A stretch of DNA of 64,000 nucleotides from positions 2,356,001 through 2,420,000 of the forward strand of contig UYIL01000003.1 of NCBI GenBank assembly GCA_900618065.1, given 5' to 3'. Each line of letters begins with the position of its first letter. Position 1 is the first letter of the stretch. The position numbers were made by a program, and so were the translations under genes. The notes beneath the pieces were generated by a model. The model was not told the DNA's origin. It ran no database searches and was given only the letters and a program-made list of their open reading frames with translations. This DNA is from Streptococcus thermophilus (GTDB lineage Bacteria > Actinomycetota > Actinomycetes > Mycobacteriales > Mycobacteriaceae). Below, piece after piece: positions 16,998-25,804 of the stretch.

Positions 16998-17032
16998 TGC
17001 CGCAAAACCGCAGGGACTCCGCAGTGCGGACT
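16998..17032 (+). repeat. 35-bp repeat, copy C (abuts vapC stop)
   Basis: Identical to copy A over 35 bp. Its last two bases form part of the vapC stop codon (17031-17033), so the repeat boundary defines the vapC C-terminus. Confidence 0.85.
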
Positions 17033-17429
17033 ATCGCCAGTTCTCAACCTCAAGCGATGGCACTCGGGAGAATTCATCGTCGTTGGCCGTCACGAGGACC
17101 ACATCCTCGCGCAATGCCTGAGCCGCGATCCATAAGTCATTGGGGCCGATAACTCGTCCTTGACTTTGCAGGGCCGCTCGAATTTCCGCGTAGATCTCTG
17201 CAGTTCGTTCATCCACACCGATCCTCGGCCAGCCCGCCAAGAACGTGTCGATGGATCGTCGCGCTCGAATAGGGTCCATCGACCGTAAAGCACCTGCATA
17301 CAGTTCTCCGAGAACCACTGTGGAGACGCCTACTTGATCTCGTGTGCAGCTCGAGGCACGGTCCAGCACGTGCGGATAACTGCCCCGTTCGAGATCAATC
17401 CAGACGTTCGTGTCGAACAGATACCGCAT
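17031..17429 (-). CDS. vapC: VapC-type PIN-domain toxin
   Basis: 132 aa. The PIN fold has its acidic residues in place: FDTNVWID (N-terminal Asp), GELYAGA (Glu), GPNDLWIAAQA (Asp) and LVTANDDEF (C-terminal Asp). VapC toxins are Mg2+-dependent ribonucleases, often cutting initiator tRNA or the sarcin-ricin loop. The gene starts 6 nt after the antitoxin stop. All catalytic residues are intact, so it is likely functional. Confidence 0.9.
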   Translation of the reverse strand: MRYLFDTNVWIDLERGSYPHVLDRASSCTRDQVGVSTVVLGELYAGALRSMDPIRARRSIDTFLAGWPRIGVDERTAEIYAEIRAALQSQGRVIGPNDLWIAAQALREDVVLVTANDDEFSRVPSLEVENWR

Positions 17430-17435
17430 GGTCTA

Positions 17436-17702
17436 TCAAGACCTGTCGTCGAAGTCAGGTAAGGGTTCGAGTGGAAGGTCTTCGACTTCTTCGAGAAGTC
17501 CCCCTTCGATACCTTCTGCGGCTTGGTAGGCGCGCAGCCGGTTGAGCGCGTCACCGATTGTCTCTTCGACGGGACGGAGGAGCAGACCCTCGGGGACGTG
17601 CTCGACGGTCACTCGTTCGACGACGAGTCGGTGGGTCACCGGAATGCGGACAGCCTGACTGTTTCCGGATTTGAACACGGTGGTTTCAACGGGCTTCGTC
17701 AC
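17436..17702 (-). CDS. vapB: VapB/MazE-like (AbrB-fold) antitoxin
   Basis: 88 aa from a GTG at 17702, chosen because AGGAGG lies 5 nt upstream; a longer frame to 17795 has no comparable ribosome site. The N-terminus (TTVFKSGNSQAVRIP) is the AbrB/SpoVT swapped-hairpin DNA-binding motif. The acidic C-terminal half should wrap the toxin. A GTATATAC palindrome at 17753-17760 upstream may be the autoregulatory operator. Confidence 0.88.
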   Translation of the reverse strand: MTKPVETTVFKSGNSQAVRIPVTHRLVVERVTVEHVPEGLLLRPVEETIGDALNRLRAYQAAEGIEGGLLEEVEDLPLEPLPDFDDRS

Positions 17703-17800
17703 AACTTCCTCCTTTGGCACTATCAACACCGTCACTACGGATATAACTCCAAGTATATACGCCCGAATGGCGACACTATGCTCCAGAAACGGCACAGGCC

Positions 17801-17806
17801 TATGAT
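17801..17806 (+). promoter_or_regulatory. -10 box of the ABC exporter operon (leaderless)
   Basis: TATGAT ends 6 nt before the GTG at 17813, so the transcript probably starts at or next to the start codon. Confidence 0.55.
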
Positions 17807-17812
17807 TGCCCC

Positions 17813-19537
17813 GTGAAGCTTCCCCATCTGTTCCGCCTCGTCGGCGACGTGTTCAGCAAGGACCGCCGCTACCCCGCCGCCATCGCGGGCGTGCTGGTAC
17901 TCCAGCTCGTGTCGGTGCTGGCTACGTTGTGGTTGCCGTCGCTGAACGCGGACATCATCGACAACGGTCTCGCCCGGGGCGACATACCTTATATATGGCG
18001 CACTGGCGGGGTGATGCTGTTCGCGGCCTTGGTGCAGATTGTCACGGCGGTGGGGGTGATGTGGTTGGCGGCGTGGGCGTCGACAAGCGTGGCGCGCGAG
18101 CTGCGCAAGGACGTGTTCGCGCACGTCAACCGCTTTGACGCTGAGGATATGGCGGAGTTTCCTCCGGCGACGCTGATCACGCGCGGGACGAACGATATCT
18201 ACCAGATCCAGGTCGCGCTGCAGCTCACACTGGGAATGCTCGCGACGGCGCCGATCATGGCGATCGGTGGCGTGGTCATGGCGCTGCGGCAGGACGCTGG
18301 CCTGTCGTGGCTGGTCGCGGTCGCGGTCGTGATTCTCGCGGTGGTGGTCACGGCGGTCGTTGCGCTGCTGTTGCCGCTGTTCACGCAGATGCAGGAGCGG
18401 CTCGACGCGGTCAACGCCGTCCTGCGTGAGCAAATCAGCGGCATTCGCGTGGTGCGCGCGTTCGGCCGCGAAGACTTTGAAACCCAACGCTTCGCCGAGG
18501 CCAACGCGGACATTACGCGGGTGAGCCTGAACGTCGGCCGCGTCTTTGTCATCCTGTTTCCGGTGGTCATGCTGATCCTCAACGCCGCGATCGCCGCGCT
18601 GATGTGGTTCGGCGGCCAACGCATCGACGCCGGCCTGATGCAGATCGGCTCGCTGACGGCGTTCATGCAGTACATGATGCAGATTCTCATTGCGGTGATC
18701 ATGGGAGCGGCGATGATCATTCCGCTGCCCCGCGCGTTCGTGTGCGCACGCCGCGTTGCGGAAGTCTTGGCGCACTCGCCCTCGCTTATCGACGCCTCTT
18801 CCACCCCGGCCACTGACCCCACCGTCACATTCGACCGCGTCACCTACTGCTATCCCGGCGCGGACGCCCCGGTCCTGGCGGACATCTCTTTCGAGGCCCG
18901 CCCAGGCACGACGACGGCCGTGATCGGCTCGACTGGAGCGGGAAAGACGACGCTGCTGTCCTTGATCCCACGGCTGCGCGCACCCAGCTACGGGGTGGTG
19001 TCACTCGGCGGCGTGCCCACGACGGAGTTGAGCCGCGAGCAGCTGGCCAGCACCGTGTCGATGGTTCCGCAGAAGCCCTACCTGTTCTCCGGGACGGTCG
19101 CGACGAACCTGCGCTTCGGCAACCCGGACGCATCAGACGAGGATCTGTGGGCCGCGCTGCACGTCGCTCAGGCGGACTTCGTCGAGGACTTGGACATGCC
19201 CATCTCCCAAGGCGGCACGAACGTTTCCGGCGGGCAGCGCCAGCGTCTGTGCATCGCGCGCATGTTCGTAGCAAATCCGAAGGTGCTGCTTTTCGACGAC
19301 TCCTTCTCCGCCCTCGACCCCATCACCGAATCCAACCTGCAAGCCGCAATGGGTGAATACACCGCAGGCGCGGTGACGATCCTCGTGGCGCAGAAAGTCA
19401 GCTCGATTGTCGACGCCGACCAGATCCTGGTCATGGAAGCCGGCCGGATCGTTGACCGCGGCACCCACGAATCCCTGCTGGCCAGCTCACCGACGTATCA
19501 AGAGATCGTCGCGTCCCAGCAAGGAGTCGACGCATGA
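17813..19537 (+). CDS. ABC exporter half-transporter, subunit 1
   Basis: 574 aa: a six-TM type IV exporter domain (residues ~15-305) followed by an ATPase domain with Walker A GSTGAGKTT, signature NVSGGQRQR, Walker B KVLLFDDSFSALD and a glutamine in the switch region (VAQKV) where His is usual. Aspartate after Walker B instead of glutamate, and the missing switch His, predict a degenerate nucleotide site. That is the norm for one half of heterodimeric exporters such as BmrC/D or TM287/288. Its stop overlaps the ATGA start of subunit 2. Confidence 0.88.
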   Translation: MKLPHLFRLVGDVFSKDRRYPAAIAGVLVLQLVSVLATLWLPSLNADIIDNGLARGDIPYIWRTGGVMLFAALVQIVTAVGVMWLAAWASTSVARELRKDVFAHVNRFDAEDMAEFPPATLITRGTNDIYQIQVALQLTLGMLATAPIMAIGGVVMALRQDAGLSWLVAVAVVILAVVVTAVVALLLPLFTQMQERLDAVNAVLREQISGIRVVRAFGREDFETQRFAEANADITRVSLNVGRVFVILFPVVMLILNAAIAALMWFGGQRIDAGLMQIGSLTAFMQYMMQILIAVIMGAAMIIPLPRAFVCARRVAEVLAHSPSLIDASSTPATDPTVTFDRVTYCYPGADAPVLADISFEARPGTTTAVIGSTGAGKTTLLSLIPRLRAPSYGVVSLGGVPTTELSREQLASTVSMVPQKPYLFSGTVATNLRFGNPDASDEDLWAALHVAQADFVEDLDMPISQGGTNVSGGQRQRLCIARMFVANPKVLLFDDSFSALDPITESNLQAAMGEYTAGAVTILVAQKVSSIVDADQILVMEAGRIVDRGTHESLLASSPTYQEIVASQQGVDA

Positions 19538-21327
19538 GTGCCAACACAGACTTGACCGACGAAGAGTTCCTGGAGTTGGAGGAGAAGACCGGGGAGGCGG
19601 GGCGCAGACAAGCGAAGGCGTTCTGGCCCTCTGCCTGGCGGATGTTGAAGCTCATGGGCCCGCACAAGCTCGCGTTCGGCACAGGCGTGGTGCTCAATGT
19701 GGTCTCGGTACTGCTCATGGTGGCGGGGCCGGCGGTGCTGGGCATGGCGATCGACGTGATCGCGCGCGGCGACATGGACCGGCTGAGCGATGTGGTGATG
19801 TGGCTGCTAGCGATTTACGCGGGAGCGTCGTTTGCGGACTGGGCCTCAGGCGCTGTGATCAACCGGGCTGTGATGCGGGCGGTGTATGACCTGCGCGCGT
19901 CGATCGAAGCGAAGGTGCACGACCTCCCCCTGAGCTACTTCGATACCCGCCAGCGCGGAGACCTGCTCTCGCGCACGACGAATGACGTGGACAACGTGCA
20001 GCAAGCGCTGCAGGAGGCGATGGGGCATGTGATCCACTCGGCGATCATGCTCACCGGCATCGTCGTGATGATGTTCTCCATCTCCTGGGAGCTCACCCTG
20101 GTCGCACTGATCGCGGTCCCGCTATCGGGTCTGGTCATCGCGGTGCTGGGAACGCGCTCGCAGAAGCAGTTCAGCCAACAGTGGCGCTCCACCGGCGCGT
20201 TGAACGGGCACGTGGAGGAAGCGTTCACCGGCCACGAGGTCGCGCTCATCTTCGGACGCACCGACGAGATGGAGAATGAATTCGATCGCCGCAACGCCGA
20301 GCTGTTCGGCTCCGCGTTCAAGGCGCAGTTCCTTTCGGGCACGATCTTCCCGACTATGCAGTTCATCACCTACCTGTCGTATGTGGTCATCGCGGTCGTC
20401 GGCGCGCTGCGGGTGGCGGGCGGGCACATCACGCTGGGTTCGGCGGTCGCGTTCATTCAGTATTCGCGCCAGCTCAACCAGCCGCTCGGCGAGCTCGGCG
20501 GCATGCTGCAGATGCTGCAGTCCGGTGTCGCATCAGCCGAGCGGATCTTCGAATTCCTCGACGCTCCCGCGCAGAGTGCCGATGCCGACGGCACCCTCCC
20601 CACTCCCGTGCGAGGACTCGTTGAGTTCGAGGACGTGTCCTTCAGCTACGACCCCGACACGCCACTGATCGAAGACCTCAAGTTGCGCGTCGAGCCGGGC
20701 CAAACCGCCGCGATCGTCGGCCCCACCGGCGCCGGAAAAACGACGCTGGTCAATCTGCTCATGCGGTTCTACGACATCGATGGGGGTGAGATCCGGCTCG
20801 ATGGCGTCGATACGCGAAGCGTCCCTCGTGAGGCCTTGCGCGGTGAGATCGGCATGGTGCTGCAGGACGCTGTGCTGTTCAAAGGCACCATCATGGAGAA
20901 CATTCGCTACGGGCGTCTCAGCGCCACCGACGAGGAGGTCATCGCTGCCGCGCGCGCCACGTACGTCGACCGCTTCGTGCGCACGCTTGCCGACGGCTAC
21001 GACACGGTCGTCGACCTAGACTCCGGCGCGATCTCCGCCGGTGAGCGTCAGCTGATCACTATTGCCCGGGCGTTTTTGGCCCAGCCGTCGGTGCTCATCC
21101 TGGACGAGGCGACATCGTCCGTGGACACCCGCACCGAGGTCCTCGTGCAGGAAGCAATGGGGTCGCTGCGCTCTGGGCGCACCGCGTTCGTCATTGCCCA
21201 CCGCTTATCGACGATCCGCGACGCCGACACCATCCTGGTCATGGAGGCCGGCCGCATCGTCGAACAGGGCTCCCACGACGAGCTGATGGCGCGCCGCGGG
21301 GTGTACTGGCGCATGCAGCAAAACTAA
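19534..21327 (+). CDS. ABC exporter half-transporter, subunit 2
   Basis: 597 aa: a ~60-residue N-terminal segment, six TMs, then an ATPase domain with Walker A GPTGAGKTT, VLQDAVLFKGT Q-loop region, signature ISAGERQ, Walker B VLILDEATSSVD (catalytic Glu present) and switch IAHRLST. Together with subunit 1 it forms a heterodimer with one consensus site. The substrate is unknown; drugs, lipids and peptides are all possible. Confidence 0.88.
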   Translation: MSANTDLTDEEFLELEEKTGEAGRRQAKAFWPSAWRMLKLMGPHKLAFGTGVVLNVVSVLLMVAGPAVLGMAIDVIARGDMDRLSDVVMWLLAIYAGASFADWASGAVINRAVMRAVYDLRASIEAKVHDLPLSYFDTRQRGDLLSRTTNDVDNVQQALQEAMGHVIHSAIMLTGIVVMMFSISWELTLVALIAVPLSGLVIAVLGTRSQKQFSQQWRSTGALNGHVEEAFTGHEVALIFGRTDEMENEFDRRNAELFGSAFKAQFLSGTIFPTMQFITYLSYVVIAVVGALRVAGGHITLGSAVAFIQYSRQLNQPLGELGGMLQMLQSGVASAERIFEFLDAPAQSADADGTLPTPVRGLVEFEDVSFSYDPDTPLIEDLKLRVEPGQTAAIVGPTGAGKTTLVNLLMRFYDIDGGEIRLDGVDTRSVPREALRGEIGMVLQDAVLFKGTIMENIRYGRLSATDEEVIAAARATYVDRFVRTLADGYDTVVDLDSGAISAGERQLITIARAFLAQPSVLILDEATSSVDTRTEVLVQEAMGSLRSGRTAFVIAHRLSTIRDADTILVMEAGRIVEQGSHDELMARRGVYWRMQQN

Positions 21328-21347
21328 TCCGGACCCATGCGCAGGCA

Positions 21348-21402
21348 GTTTCATCGGCGTTCATCTCCTGTTATTTTGCCGTCAAATTCCCGTCCTTAGC
21401 CT
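21348..21402 (+). promoter_or_regulatory. Five 11-bp PHO-box-like direct repeats upstream of symporter 1
   Basis: Head-to-tail 11-mers begin at 21348, 21359, 21370, 21381 and 21392: GTTTCATCGGC, GTTCATCTCCT, GTTATTTTGCC, GTCAAATTCCC, GTCCTTAGCCT. The 11-bp period and GTTCAtC core resemble actinobacterial PhoP/RegX3 PHO boxes. TAGCCT in the last unit (21397-21402), 42 nt before the ATG, is a plausible -10. Confidence 0.7.
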
Positions 21403-21444
21403 GGCGAATGCCCTATGTTCCCCCTAAAACGTAAGAGAGAACTA

Positions 21445-22794
21445 ATGAGCAAAAAGGCACTCCCCCGCGACCCTGCAGGAGAGTACAACCTGCCGCAGGA
21501 CGCAAATGTCCGCGTCATTGACCGCAATGTGAAAGATTCTGAAGCCGTCGACGTCGACGTCGACGGTGAAAACAAAACTACAACCGATTCTGACTCCGAT
21601 GTCTCCAATGAAGACGACGGTGAAGAGAAAGATCCGCTCGGCTTCCTTCCGTTCGAAGGCACCGCGAAACAGGTAGCTAACTGGGTGGCCGTTTTCCTCG
21701 GCATTTGGGTCCTGCTCAACGGTGTCGGCATGATTGGCGACGGTTTCCAGATGGTCGCTGGCGACCAGGCGAAGGAACTGTTCTCCTTTGCCGAGAACCC
21801 GTTTGTGGGTCTGGCTATTGGCATTGTGACCACGGCGATTATTCAGTCGTCATCTACGACTACTTCGATCGTGGTGGGACTCATCGCCGGTGGTCTGCCG
21901 CTGAACATCGCCATCCCGATGCTGTTTGGTGCCAACATGGGTACCTCGGTCACCTCGACCCTGGTCGCCCTGGGTCTGGCTGGTAACAAGAAGCAGTTCC
22001 GAAACGGTTTCTCCATGGCGACCGTTCTGGATTTCTTCAACCTGCTCGCCATCGCGATCTTCCTCCCGCTGGAGCTGCTCACTGGCTTCCTGGGCAAGAC
22101 GGCGACGGCCATCGCTCCGTCGCTGGCCGGCTCCGGTGACAATGTGTTCTCGCAGGGTTTCGAGGCCTTCGGAGACTTCATCGACACGATCACCGAGCCG
22201 CTGGTCGATCTGGTGGGCGGGCTCGTCGAGCCGCTGGGTGATCTCTGGGGCGGTATTGTCCTCGCCGTCCTCGGTGTCGCTCTAATCCTGTTCTCCATCC
22301 AGTTCATCGGAAAGATCCTCAACGCCTTGCTGGTGGGCAAAGCCCAGGACATTCTCTACGCTGCACTGGGCAAGAACGCCGCCATCGGTGTTCTCTCCGG
22401 CGCCCTGATCACCGCGTTGGTCCAGTCCTCCTCCACCACTACTGCCCTGACCGTTCCGCTGGCGGCCTCCGGCAAATTCGAAGTGCAGACCTTGTTCCCG
22501 TTCGTGGTCGGTGCGAACATCGGCACCACTTTCACCGGTCTGATCGCCGCATTCTCGGCATCCGGTGCGGAAGCCGAGTCCGCAATGGCCGGTGCGCTGG
22601 TGCACCTGCTGTTCAACTCCTGCGCCGCCCTGCTCATCATGTGCCTGCCGTTCCTGCGCGGACTGCCGCAGAAAGGATCGGACTGGCTTGCGGGGCTGGC
22701 CGAAAAGAACAAGATCTACGTCTTCGTCTACATCGGAGGCGTGTTCTTCGCCATTCCATTGCTGGCGGTCTTTGTGACCAACACGTTCATGTAG
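21445..22794 (+). CDS. Na+/phosphate symporter (NptA/PF02690 family), copy 1
   Basis: 449 aa from MSKKALPRDPAGE at 21445; an upstream ATG at 21415 lacks a ribosome site. An acidic N-terminal ~60 residues precede the duplicated Na/Pi domain. The two QSSSTTT motifs, one per repeat (IIQSSSTTTSIVVGLIAGG and ALVQSSSTTTALTVPLAASG), form the substrate site. It should import phosphate with Na+. It is followed by a close paralogue and a PstS-like lipoprotein, with no pstCAB genes. Confidence 0.88.
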   Translation: MSKKALPRDPAGEYNLPQDANVRVIDRNVKDSEAVDVDVDGENKTTTDSDSDVSNEDDGEEKDPLGFLPFEGTAKQVANWVAVFLGIWVLLNGVGMIGDGFQMVAGDQAKELFSFAENPFVGLAIGIVTTAIIQSSSTTTSIVVGLIAGGLPLNIAIPMLFGANMGTSVTSTLVALGLAGNKKQFRNGFSMATVLDFFNLLAIAIFLPLELLTGFLGKTATAIAPSLAGSGDNVFSQGFEAFGDFIDTITEPLVDLVGGLVEPLGDLWGGIVLAVLGVALILFSIQFIGKILNALLVGKAQDILYAALGKNAAIGVLSGALITALVQSSSTTTALTVPLAASGKFEVQTLFPFVVGANIGTTFTGLIAAFSASGAEAESAMAGALVHLLFNSCAALLIMCLPFLRGLPQKGSDWLAGLAEKNKIYVFVYIGGVFFAIPLLAVFVTNTFM

Positions 22795-22834
22795 GGATTC
22801 TTTGAGATCAGGACGCGAGTAATTAGGCGCGCTA

Positions 22835-22889
22835 GTTCAACAAGCGTTCATCTTCTGTTACTCGCCTGTCCAGTTCCTTAGATTAGCCT
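22835..22889 (+). promoter_or_regulatory. Five 11-bp PHO-box-like direct repeats upstream of symporter 2
   Basis: 11-mers at 22835, 22846, 22857, 22868 and 22879: GTTCAACAAGC, GTTCATCTTCT, GTTACTCGCCT, GTCCAGTTCCT, TAGATTAGCCT. Phase and order match the array before symporter 1. TAGCCT (22884-22889) lies 41 nt before the ATG, again as a likely -10. Confidence 0.7.
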
Positions 22890-22930
22890 GACGAGCGCCC
22901 ATATTCGCCCCTAATTAGAAGTGAGCGCTA

Positions 22931-24292
22931 ATGAGTAAAAAGGGACTCCCCCGCGATCCGGCTGGTGAGCACGATCTGCCCGAGGATGCAGACGTGCGCG
23001 TCATCGACCGGAACGTGAAAGATTCTGAGCCGGTCGATGTCGACGGCAAGGACACCACGACCACTGATTCCTCCGACACCGACTCCTCCGATGTCGATGA
23101 CGACATCGAAGACAAGGCCGAGGAGAATGATCCCCTCGGTTTCCTCCCGTTCGAAGGCACCGCGAAGCAGGTAGCTAACTGGGTCGCCGTTTTCCTCGGC
23201 ATCTGGCTGCTGCTCAACGGTGTCGGCATGATCGGTGACGGCTTCAAGATGGTCGCCGGCGACCAGGCGAAGGAGCTGTTCTCCTTCGCCGAGAACCCGT
23301 TCGTGGGTCTGGCCATCGGTATCGTCTCCACGGCGATCATCCAGTCTTCCTCCACCACCACCTCCATCGTGGTCGGCATGATCGCCGGTGGTCTGCCGCT
23401 GAACATCGCCATCCCGATGCTGTTTGGCGCCAACATGGGTACCTCTGTCACCTCGACCCTGGTCGCCCTGGGTCTGGCTGGTAACAAGAAGCAGTTCAAG
23501 AACGGTTTCTCCATGGCGACCGTCCACGACTTCTTCAACCTCATCGCCATTGGCGTCTTCTTCCCGCTCGAGATTCTCACCGGTTTCCTGGGCAAGGCAG
23601 CAACGGCCATCGCACCGTCGTTGGCCGGTGGCGGCGACAGCATCATTTCGAAGGGCTTCGAGGCCTTTGGTGACTTCATTGACATGATCACAGAGCCGCT
23701 GGTTGAGCTGGTCAGCAGCCTCGTCGAGCCGCTCGGCGATATGTGGGGCGGCATTATTCTCGCCCTGATCGGTGTCGCCCTGATTCTGGTGTCCATCCAG
23801 TTCATCGGTAGGGTCCTCAACGCTCTGCTGGTGGGCAAGGCCCAGGACATCCTCTACGCCGCGCTGGGTAAGAACGCATTCATCGGTGCGCTCTCTGGTG
23901 CGCTGATCACCGCGCTGGTTCAGTCCTCTTCCACCACCACCGCCCTGACGGTTCCGCTGGCAGCGTCTGGCAAGTTCGAAGTGCGCACCCTTTTCCCGTT
24001 CGTGGTCGGCTCGAACATCGGCACCACCTTTACCGGCCTCATCGCCGCGTTCTCCGCATCCGGCGCAGAAGCAGAGGCAGCAATGTCTGGTGCGCTGGTG
24101 CACATGCTGTTCAACCTCTTCTCCGCGATTCTCATCCTGAGTATCCCGTTCGTGCGCAACATCCCGCCGCGCTGCTCCGACTGGCTCGCTGGTCTGGCAG
24201 AGAAGAACAAGATCTACGTCTTCATCTACGTCGGTGGCGTGTTCTTTGCTATCCCGCTGCTGGCCGTCTTCATTTCCAACACTGTGATGTAA
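22931..24292 (+). CDS. Na+/phosphate symporter (NptA/PF02690 family), copy 2
   Basis: 453 aa, very similar to copy 1 along the whole length, with the same opening MSKKxLPRDPAGE and both QSSSTTT motifs. Differences concentrate in the acidic N-terminal linker (here rich in Asp/Ser/Thr and longer) and in a central extracytoplasmic loop. The tandem duplication includes the promoter. The next gene starts 10 nt downstream, so copy 2 is the operon partner of the small acidic protein and the PstS-like lipoprotein. Confidence 0.88.
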   Translation: MSKKGLPRDPAGEHDLPEDADVRVIDRNVKDSEPVDVDGKDTTTTDSSDTDSSDVDDDIEDKAEENDPLGFLPFEGTAKQVANWVAVFLGIWLLLNGVGMIGDGFKMVAGDQAKELFSFAENPFVGLAIGIVSTAIIQSSSTTTSIVVGMIAGGLPLNIAIPMLFGANMGTSVTSTLVALGLAGNKKQFKNGFSMATVHDFFNLIAIGVFFPLEILTGFLGKAATAIAPSLAGGGDSIISKGFEAFGDFIDMITEPLVELVSSLVEPLGDMWGGIILALIGVALILVSIQFIGRVLNALLVGKAQDILYAALGKNAFIGALSGALITALVQSSSTTTALTVPLAASGKFEVRTLFPFVVGSNIGTTFTGLIAAFSASGAEAEAAMSGALVHMLFNLFSAILILSIPFVRNIPPRCSDWLAGLAEKNKIYVFIYVGGVFFAIPLLAVFISNTVM

Positions 24293-24302
24293 GGAGTTTC
24301 TG

Positions 24303-24680
24303 ATGACCAACCCTAACGAGACCCCCGACCTGTCCCCAATGGCCCAGGAGCTCATTCAGAGCGAAGCTCCGGATGAGGCATTGGAAGCCCTGCTCGCTGA
24401 GCTCGAAGAGACCGCAGACGAGCTCCGCGTCGAGCTACAGGCCCGCGGCCGCAACGCGGATCGCCTGGCTGCCGACCAGGAGGCTGACGCAGCCGCCGCA
24501 ACCGCAGAGGGCACCCACAAGCACAAGAAGATCAACCCGAACGTCACGCCTGAGCAGCAGGCTGAGCTCGACGAGAACTTCGCTAAGTACTGGAGCAACT
24601 CCCAGGGTTCCTGGAAGAACCTCTTCCGCCTGCTGCGTGAGTTCCGTGCGGAGATGCAGGGGGGAAAGACCAATGGCTAA
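24303..24680 (+). CDS. Small acidic coiled-coil protein of the phosphate operon
   Basis: 125 aa, not recognised as a named family. Residues ~20-62 are a strongly charged helix (EALEALLAELEETADELRVEL) likely to form a coiled coil. A Lys/His linker (HKHKKI) follows, then NVTPEQQAELDENFAKYWSNSQGSWKNLFRLLREFRAEMQG, an amphipathic helix that could touch the membrane or a symporter. It has no signal peptide or TM, so it is cytoplasmic. It is tightly placed between symporter 2 (10 nt) and the PstS-like gene (8-nt overlap), so a regulatory or assembly role is plausible but unproven. Confidence 0.75.
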   Translation: MTNPNETPDLSPMAQELIQSEAPDEALEALLAELEETADELRVELQARGRNADRLAADQEADAAAATAEGTHKHKKINPNVTPEQQAELDENFAKYWSNSQGSWKNLFRLLREFRAEMQGGKTNG

Positions 24681-25677
24681 ACCCCGCAAGTCCCTCACCG
24701 CCGTGATCCTGGCGGGCATGACCGTGCTCGCAGTCGGCTGCTCTTCTGACAGCGGCTCGAGCGACAACTCCGGCAATAACGCTGGCGGCGACAACGGCGG
24801 AGACACCAACGCTGCCGCTGAGGGCCCGATCAAGGCCACCGGTTCCGCCACTGTGGAGCCGATCACTTCCTACATGGCGAACCGCTACGACTTCGATGTC
24901 GACGTGGAGGCCATCGGTTCGACCGACGGTTTTGAGAAATTCTGCAACGGCGAAGCCGACATCAACGATGCATCCACGCCTATCCCGGGTGACGGCGCTG
25001 AGGTCGATTTCCAGAAGCAGTGCGCAGATAACGATGTCGAGTACATTGAGCTGCCGATTGGTCTGGACGCCATCACCATCGTCAAGCACCGCGACAACGA
25101 CTTCGCCACCGACTTGACCGTCGAGCAGCTGCACGACATTTGGTCAAAGGAGTCCGAGGTGTCCAAGTGGTCCGACATCGACCCGAACTGGCCGGACGAG
25201 GAAATCAAGCTGTACGGCCGCCCGGACGGCTCCGGTACCCTCGACGTGTTCAAGGATCTGGTCCTCGGCGACGATGAGATCCGCGACGACTACGAGTCCA
25301 CCGACGACATTGACGAGCTGACCCAGTGGGTTGCCGATGACCCGAACGCTTTGTCCTTCATGGGCATCGGTAACTACCTCGCCGCTGAGGAAGACACTCA
25401 GCGCATGATCGACAACGTCATGGTCGGGGGCGTTGCTCCGACCGCGGAGGAGACGAAGAAGGGCGATTACCCGCTGTCCCGTCCGCTGTTCATTTACGTG
25501 AACAAGGAATCCGCCGAGCGCGAGGACGTGGACAAGTTCGTCACCACCTACCTCGAGAACGCTGAGGCTGTCATGCCGCGCGTGTACTTCTACCAGCTGC
25601 CGGAAGAGGACTACGAGAACACTCAGAAGCGTTACGCTGACCGCGAGACCGGCGCAGACGAGCGCTGGCAAGCATAA
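24673..25677 (+). CDS. PstS-like phosphate-binding lipoprotein
   Basis: 334 aa from the ATG at 24673. A lipoprotein signal with lipobox LAVGC (Cys at ~23) is followed by a Ser/Asn/Gly/Asp-rich linker. The binding-protein fold has PstS landmarks: KATGSATVEPIT, STDGFEKFCNGEADINDAS, LDAITIVKH and GRPDGSGTLDVF, the last carrying the Arg and Ser-Gly-Thr that hold phosphate. No PstC, PstA or PstB gene lies nearby; the operon instead encodes Na/Pi symporters. It may deliver or sense phosphate at the outer membrane leaflet. The frame overlaps the previous gene by 8 nt. Confidence 0.82.
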   Translation: MAKPRKSLTAVILAGMTVLAVGCSSDSGSSDNSGNNAGGDNGGDTNAAAEGPIKATGSATVEPITSYMANRYDFDVDVEAIGSTDGFEKFCNGEADINDASTPIPGDGAEVDFQKQCADNDVEYIELPIGLDAITIVKHRDNDFATDLTVEQLHDIWSKESEVSKWSDIDPNWPDEEIKLYGRPDGSGTLDVFKDLVLGDDEIRDDYESTDDIDELTQWVADDPNALSFMGIGNYLAAEEDTQRMIDNVMVGGVAPTAEETKKGDYPLSRPLFIYVNKESAEREDVDKFVTTYLENAEAVMPRVYFYQLPEEDYENTQKRYADRETGADERWQA

Positions 25678-25715
25678 ACCCGGACTAGCTGGCAAGCAGC
25701 CCGGCCCGGCCGCAA

Positions 25716-25763
25716 CTAAGAGGGTTTGACTCCGATTCTGAATCGGGGGTCAGACCCTCTTAG
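25716..25763. terminator. Long hairpin terminator after the PstS-like gene
   Basis: CTAAGAGGGT...ACCCTCTTAG arms, continuing inward with TTGACTCCGATT pairing to AATCGGGGGTCA, give a stem of about 22 bp with a very short loop. It lies between convergent genes and could act on both strands. Confidence 0.8.
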
Positions 25764-25804
25764 TCATTCTTCACAGTCGAAGCAGTTGGGAGCTGCAATT
25801 TCTG

